Shown here: positions 35,921 through 45,000 of the stretch, one piece after another | Position numbering within the stretch: position 1 is the stretch's first letter | How the letters are laid out: the number at the start of each line of letters is the position of its first letter | Assembly (NCBI GenBank): GCA_041392165.1 | Contig: JAWKMN010000011.1 | Coordinates: forward strand, 1-64,000 | Direction of reading: 5' to 3' | Length of the DNA stretch: 64,000 nt | DNA from: Arenibacter sp041392165 | GTDB taxonomy: Bacteria > Bacteroidota > Bacteroidia > Flavobacteriales > Flavobacteriaceae | Position numbers and translations under genes: made by a program | Notes under the pieces: generated by a model | Seen by the model: only the letters and a program-made list of their open reading frames with translations | What the model was told of the DNA's origin: nothing | Databases searched by the model: none

Positions 35921-36709
35921 TTAGAGCTCATAAAAAATATCGGAAATAAATACGGCTATAAAATCTATGATAAACAAAAGTAAGGATGCCATTACTACTG
36001 CCGTATTGGCCGCTACCCCTACACCGGCAGTCCCCTTTTTGGAATAATAGCCTTTATAGCAGCCTACCAATCCTATGGCAAAGCCAAAAAAGAACGATTT
36101 TATGGTGGCCGGTACCAGATCACTAAAGGATAAGGCATCAAAAACCGTATTAAAATAAAGCTGAAAGGAAACATCTCCTTTTAAATTTTCTACCAGTGCC
36201 GATCCGTAAAGGGCAACCAAATCCCCGTATATTACTAAAATTGGGAGCATTAAAGTGGTGGCCATTATCCGGGTTATTACCAAATACTTAAAGGGGTTGG
36301 TCCCCGAGACTTCCATGGCATCAATTTGTTCCGTAACCCGCATGGAGCCCAATTCGGCCCCTATGCCCGATGCAATGCGGCCCGCACAGATCAAGGCCGT
36401 AATTACGGGCCCTATTTCCCTTACTATGGATATCCCGACCATGTTGGGCATCCAGGAAACTGCTCCAAACTGAATCAGGGTGGGTCTGGATTGCAAGGTA
36501 AGCACCAGACCAATGATAAAGCCGGTTACCGTTACCAGCGTCAGGGACCTATTCCCCATTTGATAACATTGGCGCATTAGTTCCTTAAGCTCGAATGGAG
36601 GTTTTAGGACTTCCTTAAAAAATCGGGCAGCAAAATGGGAGAGATCCCCTATCCCTATAAAAAATTCTTTCGCCCCTTTAAACAGTGTAGCCGTGTTGCC
36701 CATGTCCAT
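35921..36709 (-). CDS. mlaE: MlaE-type permease of phospholipid transport
   Basis: Inner-membrane permease, 262 residues, five or six hydrophobic helices. The family segment GPVITALICAGRIASGIGAELGSM around residue 110 and ATTLMLPILVIYGDLVA are clear. First gene of the operon behind the promoter at 36735-36765. Confidence 0.93.
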   Translation of the reverse strand: MDMGNTATLFKGAKEFFIGIGDLSHFAARFFKEVLKPPFELKELMRQCYQMGNRSLTLVTVTGFIIGLVLTLQSRPTLIQFGAVSWMPNMVGISIVREIGPVITALICAGRIASGIGAELGSMRVTEQIDAMEVSGTNPFKYLVITRIMATTLMLPILVIYGDLVALYGSALVENLKGDVSFQLYFNTVFDALSFSDLVPATIKSFFFGFAIGLVGCYKGYYSKKGTAGVGVAANTAVVMASLLLFIIDFIAVFISDIFYEL

Positions 36710-36734
36710 ATCCCTTAGTAAGGGTTTATTTCAT

Positions 36735-36765
36735 CAAAGATAAGCTGAAAGAGAAGGGTCTAAAA
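36735..36765 (-). promoter_or_regulatory. Promoter of the mlaEFD operon
   Basis: TTTT (36765-36762), 19 bases, TATCTTTG (36742-36735) on the minus strand, 26 bases before the mlaE ATG. Confidence 0.6.
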
Positions 36766-36778
36766 TGAGGAATATCAT

Positions 36779-37135
36779 GTGGACGGGAGGGACCATTATC
36801 ATTTTAAAATCCTTGGAGATGTAATGGTTATGATTAAGACAACATCATATTATACCTCTATGGTTAAATTGAATGTGATCATTTTTCTGGGGTTGGTTTT
36901 TTTGATAGTTTCCCGTAAAGTTGACCTGTCCAATTCCAAAGAGAATCCATCTAATTTCATTCCTTCCCCCGTTCAACATAAGGGAGTACTGCCAAATAGT
37001 GTCCCAAAGCATATAAAGCCCCTGATGGCGCATATTGATCAGGACATTGCGGTGGCCAATTATTTTGATTTTATGGATGGCTTGGTCAAGAAGTATAATT
37101 CCTTAGTACCCTATGCTCTGTCCGAACATGTTTAG
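36779..37135 (+). pseudogene. Probable decayed N-terminal fragment of a secreted protein
   Basis: 118 codons; the more natural start is Met18 (36830), giving a signal-anchor (LNVIIFLGLVFLIVSRK). The last residues YALSEHV are followed by TAG and then, in frame, VRANP and another stop. This looks like a longer conserved sequence (EHLLVRANP) cut by a nonsense change. From recall, such a segment occurs before an L,D-transpeptidase-type region in flavobacterial proteins, but nothing here proves that. Neighbours are also damaged, which supports decay. Confidence 0.4.
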
Positions 37136-37150
37136 GTCCGTGCCAATCCA

Positions 37151-37774
37151 TTATAGATTTATGTTCAAATAAACCGATATCCTATTTTTAAGTTCTACCT
37201 TGTTATTATTTAAATTTTGATCTATGGGCAACATTCCGATCAGACCCAAGGAATATTGGTTGTAGGTTGCCTCTACGCTAATTTTACCTAGAAATACGTT
37301 GCCCTTGAAATTGGTTACTTCCATATTAAATTCTTTATTGGCAGCATAATTCTCTCCGGTAAGGCCCAATTGCGGGGTTAGTGCCAGGGAATTGGAAACA
37401 AAGTAGGTTTTAAAAGCATTTATGCCATAGTTCAACTGGTTCCCGAACTGGTAGTCCTTTGGGTTTTTGGTTTTGATAGTGTAATTGAGCAGGGTGCTAA
37501 TGCCCCAATTCCTATAGGTAAACCCATAGTTCATGGCAAGAATATAATCCCAGCTGCCATTGCCCAATTGAAAGCTTGGGTTTACACTTCCACTATTGTT
37601 TGCGCTATCGTATTTTCCTGTTGGGATTTTTATGCCACCACCCAATTGTATATAGTGTTCCGGCTTAATGGATACAACACTATCGGGGGTAACGGACAGT
37701 AGGTTATAAAGGCCAAGAATACTCATATCTCCCAATCCTTTGATCTCTTGGGTACCGTTATCCGGCAAGTGTCT
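37151..37774 (-). pseudogene. 3' fragment of an outer-membrane transporter-like gene, 5' part lost
   Basis: The frame encodes about 207 residues rich in alternating beta strands and ending ISVYLNINL, typical of a barrel C-terminus. It starts RHLPDNGTQEIKGLGDMSIL, which is the middle of the family of about 300-residue barrel proteins whose earlier part carries the signal peptide. A TTG at 37768 could serve as a start but there is no signal sequence. In-frame stops begin at 37784-37786, right where a group II intron remnant starts. The 5' half is not found on the other side. Confidence 0.65.
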
Positions 37775-37885
37775 AATAAACGTTAAGTTTCATTATCGAA
37801 CCGCCGTATACGAGACCCGTACGTACGGTGGTGTGAGAGGCGCAGTCCGTTTCTACTTAGGGGCGGACCCGTCTACTCGACTACC
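37775..37885 (+). mobile_element. 3'-terminal remnant of a group II intron (domains V and VI)
   Basis: Domain V is recognisable: lower stem ACCGCCGTA (37800-37808) with TACGGTGGT (37824-37832), CG bulge (37822-37823) and upper stem TACG/CGTA, flanked by GTGTGAGAGG. Domain VI is the hairpin GTCCG...CGGAC (37845-37868), and the 3' end reads GTCTACTCGACT. No reverse transcriptase or upstream domains remain: only 25 bases precede domain V before the truncated transporter gene. A dead fragment inserted antisense to that gene. Confidence 0.75.
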
Positions 37886-37890
37886 CTTTG

Positions 37891-38262
37891 TTATTTTTTC
37901 GCGAGTTTATAATTATTGACTAAAACAGAAGCTGAAATCTGAAGTATTCTTTCTAGTTCCCTTATCATTTCTACCGTTAATTTTTTCCTTTTATTTAATA
38001 TTTCTGATACGCGACTTTTTCCACCGATTATTCCGACCAAGTCCTTTTGGCGCATATTCAGTTCCTCCATTCGTATTTTTATCGCTTCGATAGGGTCTGG
38101 CGATTCAATCGGATAATGCTCGTTTTCATAGTTTTCTATTAGCAATGAGAGTATCTCCGCTTCGTCTCCTTCTTTTGTGTCGATTGGTGCATCGAAAATT
38201 ACCTCCAAGCGTTTAAGTCCATTTCGGTAATCGCTTTCAGATTTAATAGGCTTTAATTCCAT
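37891..38262 (-). CDS. higA: HigA-type antitoxin, XRE family
   Basis: 123 residues. The N-terminal half is acidic and helical (toxin-binding). The C-terminal half is a helix-turn-helix (MEELNMRQKDLVGIIGGKSRV, then SEILNKRKKLTVEMI). It is downstream of the toxin gene with ten bases between, the HigBA order. Expected to autorepress via the operator at 38597-38621. Confidence 0.9.
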   Translation of the reverse strand: MELKPIKSESDYRNGLKRLEVIFDAPIDTKEGDEAEILSLLIENYENEHYPIESPDPIEAIKIRMEELNMRQKDLVGIIGGKSRVSEILNKRKKLTVEMIRELERILQISASVLVNNYKLAKK

Positions 38263-38272
38263 AATGTTTTAT

Positions 38273-38569
38273 TTAAATCGTGTCCGCATCTATTTTGTCA
38301 TATTCAGCGTGTGTGCCTATAAAACGAATAAATGCCCATTGTTTTTCATAGTTGAATTTCACTATCAATCGGTAGGAATTTCCTTTGATGTTGAAAACTA
38401 CCAGACCGTTTTTAAGAATACTTGCGTTGATATAAGTTTGTTTGACATCGTTAGGCGATAACCATTTGGCACTTTTAGCCGTATCATACCAAGTCTTCAA
38501 ATACTGCTCGGAATCTGAGTGCTTTTCCCAATATTCCCGAAGCGTACTTTTTGCAATTATTCGTTTCAT
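38273..38569 (-). CDS. higB: HigB-type mRNA interferase toxin
   Basis: 98-residue RelE-fold toxin of the HigB_toxin family: starts MKRIIAKSTLREYWEKH, core AKWLSPNDVKQTY, GNSYRLIVKFNYEKQWAFIRFIGTHAEYDKID. The conserved His/Tyr/Asp at the end match the family. Cleaves ribosome-bound mRNA in characterised members. Complete, probably active. Confidence 0.9.
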   Translation of the reverse strand: MKRIIAKSTLREYWEKHSDSEQYLKTWYDTAKSAKWLSPNDVKQTYINASILKNGLVVFNIKGNSYRLIVKFNYEKQWAFIRFIGTHAEYDKIDADTI

Positions 38570-38596
38570 TCAATCGATTATGAAACAAATATAAAA

Positions 38597-38621
38597 AATA
38601 GTTCTCTAATATTGAACTATT
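38597..38621. promoter_or_regulatory. Probable higBA operator
   Basis: Perfect inverted repeat AATAGTTC-N9-GAACTATT, 28 bases upstream of the higB start; spacing and position fit a HigA dimer site over the promoter. Confidence 0.55.
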
Positions 38622-39514
38622 TATGTTTTTTTATTATTGTTGTCCGATAAAATTTTTATAAATCATCATAAGTCCATTAATAACAATGATCTAAAGTCAT
38701 TGACGCCTTTTGTGCCCTACTTTTTGATTCGATATATCTTGATAAAAAGGGATGCTTTAAATCAGCTGGTTATAATCGGATCTTTAGTCTTAAGTCTTGC
38801 AACGAAGTGGTCTTTTGTCTTTAATCGGACAATAATGTTTTTTTATAATAAAGGGTAACTACGTACTACATGAATCCCTAAGAAAGGTTGAGTTAGAGGA
38901 TGGTTTTAAGGATTACTATCGAAATCAAATTGAAAATATTTTAAAAGATACGGGTTTGTGGATTTTACTTAATCCGGCATTGACTGATAAGATAGAAAAG
39001 TATTATGTTCTTCAAAATACTCAATCGCCCTATACCAACAATCTAAGGTGATGGCAGAAAGTATGCAAAATAGTTACACTATGAGAACTCAACCAGGTTT
39101 GTGAAATACCTTTTTTTTAAAATCATCAATATATTTTCAACCGTAAACTACCTCGGGGCAAGCCCGCCTGAACGAATACGGTGGCCCCGCTGCGCAAAGT
39201 CTCCCGACTTTGAGCTATACTGGCCATGAGGTAAAACAGAAAATAAAATAGAGTCTTAGAAGACGAATTGAAAAAGACAGAAAAAAACCCGCTGGCACGG
39301 GACTCGTACCATCTTTTAACTTGGCAGGCCAATAACCAAATTGTAAGCCTTATTGCCTGCAAAATTCTTTAAAGTTCGGGAATTATTAAAAACGCAAAAA
39401 ATATTAGTCTTATATACATATTTTATAATACTACATTAATTGTAAGTAAATTCTTTATAAAAATTATGTTAAATTAAAAAAATAAATTATCTTAAGTGAC
39501 TTAATATCAATCAA
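38622..39514. other. AT-rich stretch with gene debris
   Basis: No intact gene. A 72-codon forward frame without a start (38836-39051: KGNYVLHESLRKVELED and onward, ending YTNNLR) has protein-like composition and looks like a piece of a lost gene. At 39130-39330 a GC-rich segment stands out from its surroundings; short frames through it match nothing I know. The 39380-39514 part is very AT-rich and leads into the next operon without a consensus promoter. Confidence 0.5.
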
Positions 39515-41971
39515 TTGTTTAAATTTCTACCATCAATGGTTATATTCTGTACGTTTGGTTTTTCCCAAAATATCAATTTTGACCAATTGGGCAAAGAAAA
39601 ATGGTTTCGGTACAATGGGGGAATTACTGCCAATACCATCTATTATAACGGAAACGCCCATCGCCAAGGCCTAACGTATTACTTTACGGGCAATCTTAAT
39701 TTCAATTTTGCCGGACTTTATATTATTCCCCTTTCGTTTACCTACTCCAATCAAAACTTCAATTTTTCAAATCCTTTTAAATTTAATCGACTAAGCCTTC
39801 ATCCTTCCTATAAATGGGCTACAATTCATATTGGGGACGTAAGCATGACCTTCTCTCCCTATAGCTTAAATGGACACCAGTTTACAGGAGGTGGATTTGA
39901 ATTGATTCCCGATGGAAAATTCCATATCAGTGCCATGTATGGTCGTTTTCTTAAAGCAACGGAATACAATCCAGAGGAACCTAAGGCAATAACGGCATAC
40001 AAACGCCTTGGTTATGGGCTTAAAACTGCCTACGATTTTGAATTTATGAAATTAGGGGTTATCCTATTTAAAGCGACCGATGATGAGAATTCTTTGGAAA
40101 ATCCATTCCCAATAGAGTTGGGCCTTTCCCCAAAAGACAACGCCGTTCTTTCGTTCGAATCCAAGTTTCAATTGTTGGACAAGGCCCAAATAAGAATAGA
40201 GTACGCTATTTCCGGGGTTACAGAAGATAGTCGAATAACAGAGTCTCCAGCATCCAATGGTTTACTGTCCTTTATGCTCAATGAAAATATTAGCACCAAT
40301 TATTACAATGCTTTAAATGCCACTTTTACATATCCTGCCGGTAATGGCACCGTGGGTGCAGGTTATGAGCGCATAGACCCAGAATATAAAACTTTGGGAG
40401 CCTATTTCTTTAACAATGACCTGGAAAACATTACCCTAAATGCAAGTCAGACACTCTTCGATAACAGAGTAAACCTCAGTATAAATGCTGGACTGCAGCG
40501 TGACAATTTGGACAATACCAAAGCTTCCGACCAACAACGTATTGTAAGTGCTATGACTCTTAATTATACCGTATCGGAGCGTTTGGGAATTAATGCGGGA
40601 TATTCCAATTTTCAATCCTATACCAATATTCGAGACCAATTTGACTATATCAACCAAGTGGGGGAATTCGATAATATAGATACCCTGAATTACAGACAAA
40701 TCTCCCAGAACGCCAACTTCGGGATAAACTACATAATCCGGAAGACGGAAGACAATCAACATAGTACCAACTTTAATCTAGTGTACCAAAATTCCAAAAA
40801 TGATCAGGAAGGCCGGAATATGGAAGGCGGTAATATTACGTTTTATAACGGTACGGCAGATTATACTCTTGGATATCCCAAACAGAACTTGACGCTTACC
40901 TTGGCCGTAAACACTTCTTATAATACCATTGGTGTAACCAATAACAGCCTTACCTGGGGTCCGACCTTGGTATTGGCGAAACAGTTTTTTGAGAAACAGT
41001 TCCGCACGCATCTCTCAACTTCTTACAACACTTCCTACTCCGATGGTCTGCAACAGAACAACATATACAGTTTAAAATTGGGCAGTAATTATGCGCTGTT
41101 GAACAAACACAACCTCAGCCTAAACTTCTTGGCACTTTTTCGTAATTCCTCTTTAAATAGGGGTCGTGATTTAACAATAACCTTTGGGTATAGTTATGCC
41201 TTTGACAATTTTAAATTGAATTTTGAGTCGAGGAAATCAACGGCCAGATATAACAACCTTTATTATGATGAAAACACCCTAAGTTTTCGTTACAGAAATG
41301 TGACCTATAGTGGTACTATACCCGAATTAAACAGACAATTGACCGATGTATTCCAAAGTTCCCAATTTGCCCACATTCCCCAATTCAAAAAAAACGAACT
41401 GACCCTATTATTGGCCCTGATAAAAGAACAAAAACAAGAGCAGGCCTATCAGGAATATGCCATTGCTTTCTTAAAGGAACTCTACTCCTTTGAAGATTTC
41501 CTTGAAACCTATAATAATGCACTGTTTTCCGTTATACAGAAAATTAAGTTGGATATGCAAAAAATAGACCTGACCATGGAAGATAGCTTTGTAAAGGCCA
41601 AGGTGAAGGCAGACCAATACGCATTGAATAAGATAGGGGCCGAAATGGCAGCTACTAGGGAAGAAAATACAATTTTTAATTCACTTATAGCAGAAAGGGA
41701 AGAACGACTAAAAAAATTGGTAGGGCATCGTTGGATGCAAAAGATTTTTATGGAATTAAATTCCATTGAAACCATTTTGGAACCCAAAGGATATCTAAAG
41801 AATTTTAAACAATTGGCTTCGGTAGAAGCATTCAGAATTTTTGACAAAAACAAAGATTTGTACGAATTGAATGATTATTTGGAAAATGAAATTATTGATT
41901 TTTACTATAAAAAATCCTTAAGAGCTGTAAATCCCGAGGATTTTCAATTGGATTATATTAACAAAAACTAA
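39515..41971 (+). CDS. Large outer-membrane beta-barrel protein with helical C-terminal tail
   Basis: 818 residues, TTG start, signal peptide FKFLPSMVIFCTFGFSQ. Residues about 20-590 are amphipathic beta strands with Tyr/Asn/Phe-rich turns, as in large outer-membrane barrels, but no TonB plug or CarboxypepD domain is visible. From about residue 600 to the end the character changes to charged helices (ELTLLLALIKEQKQEQAYQ, then IAEREERLKKLVGHRW), probably a soluble domain. First gene of the forward surface-protein run; 56 bases before the TANFOR-toxin gene. Suggested role: outer-membrane partner for its neighbours, by inference only. Confidence 0.75.
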   Translation: MFKFLPSMVIFCTFGFSQNINFDQLGKEKWFRYNGGITANTIYYNGNAHRQGLTYYFTGNLNFNFAGLYIIPLSFTYSNQNFNFSNPFKFNRLSLHPSYKWATIHIGDVSMTFSPYSLNGHQFTGGGFELIPDGKFHISAMYGRFLKATEYNPEEPKAITAYKRLGYGLKTAYDFEFMKLGVILFKATDDENSLENPFPIELGLSPKDNAVLSFESKFQLLDKAQIRIEYAISGVTEDSRITESPASNGLLSFMLNENISTNYYNALNATFTYPAGNGTVGAGYERIDPEYKTLGAYFFNNDLENITLNASQTLFDNRVNLSINAGLQRDNLDNTKASDQQRIVSAMTLNYTVSERLGINAGYSNFQSYTNIRDQFDYINQVGEFDNIDTLNYRQISQNANFGINYIIRKTEDNQHSTNFNLVYQNSKNDQEGRNMEGGNITFYNGTADYTLGYPKQNLTLTLAVNTSYNTIGVTNNSLTWGPTLVLAKQFFEKQFRTHLSTSYNTSYSDGLQQNNIYSLKLGSNYALLNKHNLSLNFLALFRNSSLNRGRDLTITFGYSYAFDNFKLNFESRKSTARYNNLYYDENTLSFRYRNVTYSGTIPELNRQLTDVFQSSQFAHIPQFKKNELTLLLALIKEQKQEQAYQEYAIAFLKELYSFEDFLETYNNALFSVIQKIKLDMQKIDLTMEDSFVKAKVKADQYALNKIGAEMAATREENTIFNSLIAEREERLKKLVGHRWMQKIFMELNSIETILEPKGYLKNFKQLASVEAFRIFDKNKDLYELNDYLENEIIDFYYKKSLRAVNPEDFQLDYINKN

Positions 41972-42027
41972 GGCCCATACCCCCCTAAAGGCCTATAATT
42001 TTCTATCCTGATGGGTAGTAATATTAT

Positions 42028-45000
42028 ATGGCAAAACTATTACAATTATATGTTTCTAAATTCTCCGTTTATAAAGGGGCCTATCCTTTTATAAGGTATT
42101 CTATAAATACTTGTCTCCCAACAAAGATTCCTATTGCTATTAAATATACTGGATTAGGGACCCTAAAAATAATTGAAAAAAATCTCCTCGATCATTTGTC
42201 GAAATTAATATGCCCAACAATAAATTGGGTTAAAAAGAAGAATAAACTTCTAGGGAACATTTTTTTCTGTCTACTATTTATATTAAACTTTCTATTTGCA
42301 TCCTCCCAATCCTTTCCCGTTCAGGTTGTTCCACAAGTTGCTCTTTCACAGCCCATATATTTTTGGCAATATGCCAATGCCAGTACCACCAATAGTCCGT
42401 TACGACTTCAAATTATATTGAACGATTTAGAAATAAGCAATCGTGAGGTAAGGCTTATGGTTTATTTTGAGGGTAACGGAATTTCATTCCAAAGTAATAA
42501 AATGTTAGTCGGCGTTAATCCATTGTTTTTGGAGGGTGGTGTTCCTTTGGTATTGACCAATACAGAATTGGCAGCATATTTCCGTTTTGAAAACATTAAG
42601 GGGATTTCGCTAAACACCTATGAACAATCCATTCCTGAAGGAACATATCAGTTTTGTTATGAAGTGTACGATGTACTTACGGGCAATCGCCTTTCACAAA
42701 AAAGCTGTGTTATTGGTGTAATCTTCCATAATGAACCTCCTTTTTTAATATCTCCAAAGGATAAGAGCCTTGTTTCAGAGAACAATCCGCAAAACATAAT
42801 ATTTCAATGGACCCCTAGAAATATAAATGTTGGCAATGTGGAGTATGAGCTAAGCTTAGTGGAAATATGGGACAATCAAATTGACCCACAAGCAGCTTTC
42901 TTAAGTTCAGTTCCCGTTTTTAAAACCACCACTATGGCCACCTATTATATGTACGGACCGGCCGATCCCCTTTTACTGCAAGATAAAAACTACGCATGGC
43001 GTGTACAGGCCAAGGCGAAGAATGGCGGGGAAGAAATTGGTTCATTCAAAAATCAGGGCAATAGTGAAATATTTTCTTTTAGTTATGCCCGATCATGCGA
43101 TTTGTCATTGGGAATTATCAGTGAGGTAAAGGGTAGTACCAATGCCAATATTTTTTGGAACGATTTATCCAACGATGTTCCGGAGTATTCACTGCGCTAT
43201 AGGAAGAAAGGCAATTCTAACCAATGGTTTACAAGTAAGACCAGCACAAATCAACTCACACTATGGAACCTAAAGGCAGGTACCAAATATGAATATCAAC
43301 TCCAAAAGAACTGTAAGGTTACCCAGAGCATTTGGAGCTCCCCAAAAGAGTTTACCACCTTTATCATAGATAACGAAGCCAGTATATACCAATGTGGCAT
43401 TTCACCCAATTTTAGCATCACCAACAATGAGCCCCTTCCCAAATTAAGTGCAGGTGACAGTTTTGTTGCTGGCGATTTTCCAATAAATGTTATAGAGATT
43501 AATGGTAGCAAAGGTAGGTTTACCGGTAGGGGCTATGTTACCATACCTTATTTGAACAACATAAAGGTGGGAGTGGAATTTACCAATGTGCTTATCAATA
43601 CCGATAAGCAATTGTCCCAAGGCACTGTAGTTACTGTATTTGACCCAAACTTAGTGAGTATTTTGGATGTGGATGAAGTGGTGGAGACAGTGGATAACAC
43701 AGTGGATTTGGTTACAGAACCTTTTGAAGGGGATAATGACCTTGATGAAATTAGAATTAACTGGGCCTTGGACCACCAAAAAGATATCAAGGTTGTAGAT
43801 GGAATAATGATTATCACCAATCCCGAAAATGGGGCTACAGTGTCAGAACCCCTAGGTGATGACAAAGTTATTATCGATTCAGGGAATAAAGTGTATCACA
43901 TTGATGCCGGGGGTATTGTTACAGAAGGTGGGGAAATTGATGCTGCTGGGGCGATTACCTTGGGCATTGTTGATGGAATAGTCGGCAATGGGCAGTTGGA
44001 GCGGTTAACGGCCAAAGATATCAAGATTACATTTAAAGGGGTTTCCGGAACATATGGATTTGACGAAATACCAACCACCGCCAATGCCAATATAAAAAAG
44101 CAATACACCATCATAAAAGATGCGGATGATAATGATTACATCTTGGCGCATCAAGCCATTGAGAACGGGAGTACCGCTTATATAGACGCCATAATTGAGC
44201 AAACCGGCAGTAACCATTATGTATTGGATAGCATTGTTTTTAAAACAAAACAGGGCGAAAGAATTCCGGTAGAAATTAGAGACAAGAATACAATTCGATT
44301 AACTCTAAAAGGACGTTACACTTTCGAGAATGAAATCATATATGCCGTTGTACCTTCCAAAACGGACAAGGCCAAACAGCATACAGCTGGAGCTTTTACC
44401 CTTTGGCATATGGCGGATAGGTCAGCGGATCTTGTTTTGGTTTCCGTGAATGGGGGGAATGTGAAAGGATTGGCCACAGAGATTGCTAAAATCTTTAAAA
44501 AGGGTGCGGTAACGATCAACATAGAAACGCAGACGGCCAATGCCGACCTGGACCCAGCAATATTGGGAGATAATGGCCTCTTGGATATTGGTGAAAGCGG
44601 CTGGCTTACCAATTATAATTCCGAACAAAAGGCAGTCATTTCAGACCTCAAAAATAAAATTGATTACAATACCAATAAATACTATGTATTTGTTTTTGGA
44701 GGAAACATACTGCCTACCAAACCCATAGGTGGATTTATGCCTTTACAACGGCAGTTTGGTTTTGTATTTACCAGTGGTAACAATCCAATGGCCTATGAAG
44801 AGGGTAAAGGAGAATTGGCCAAAACCATAGCCCATGAAATAGGACATGGGATTTTTGCACTTCAACACCCCTATGACCAATATGGATCCGAAAAGGAAAG
44901 TACCAATTGGTTGATGGATAATGGTGTTGGTTCCCAGCTAAACCATATGGATTGGAAACAACTTCACAACCCTGAGTTAAAGTTCTACGTGTTTCAGAAA

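Noticed and set aside
38637..38858. 73-codon forward frame with hydrophobic stretch
   Set aside because: Highly AT-rich, no support from context, no homology; treated as debris.
39126..39362. 78-codon reverse frame with a GC-rich core
   Set aside because: No domain; the frame contains unlikely residue runs and lies in debris. Could be part of an old insertion, not provable here.
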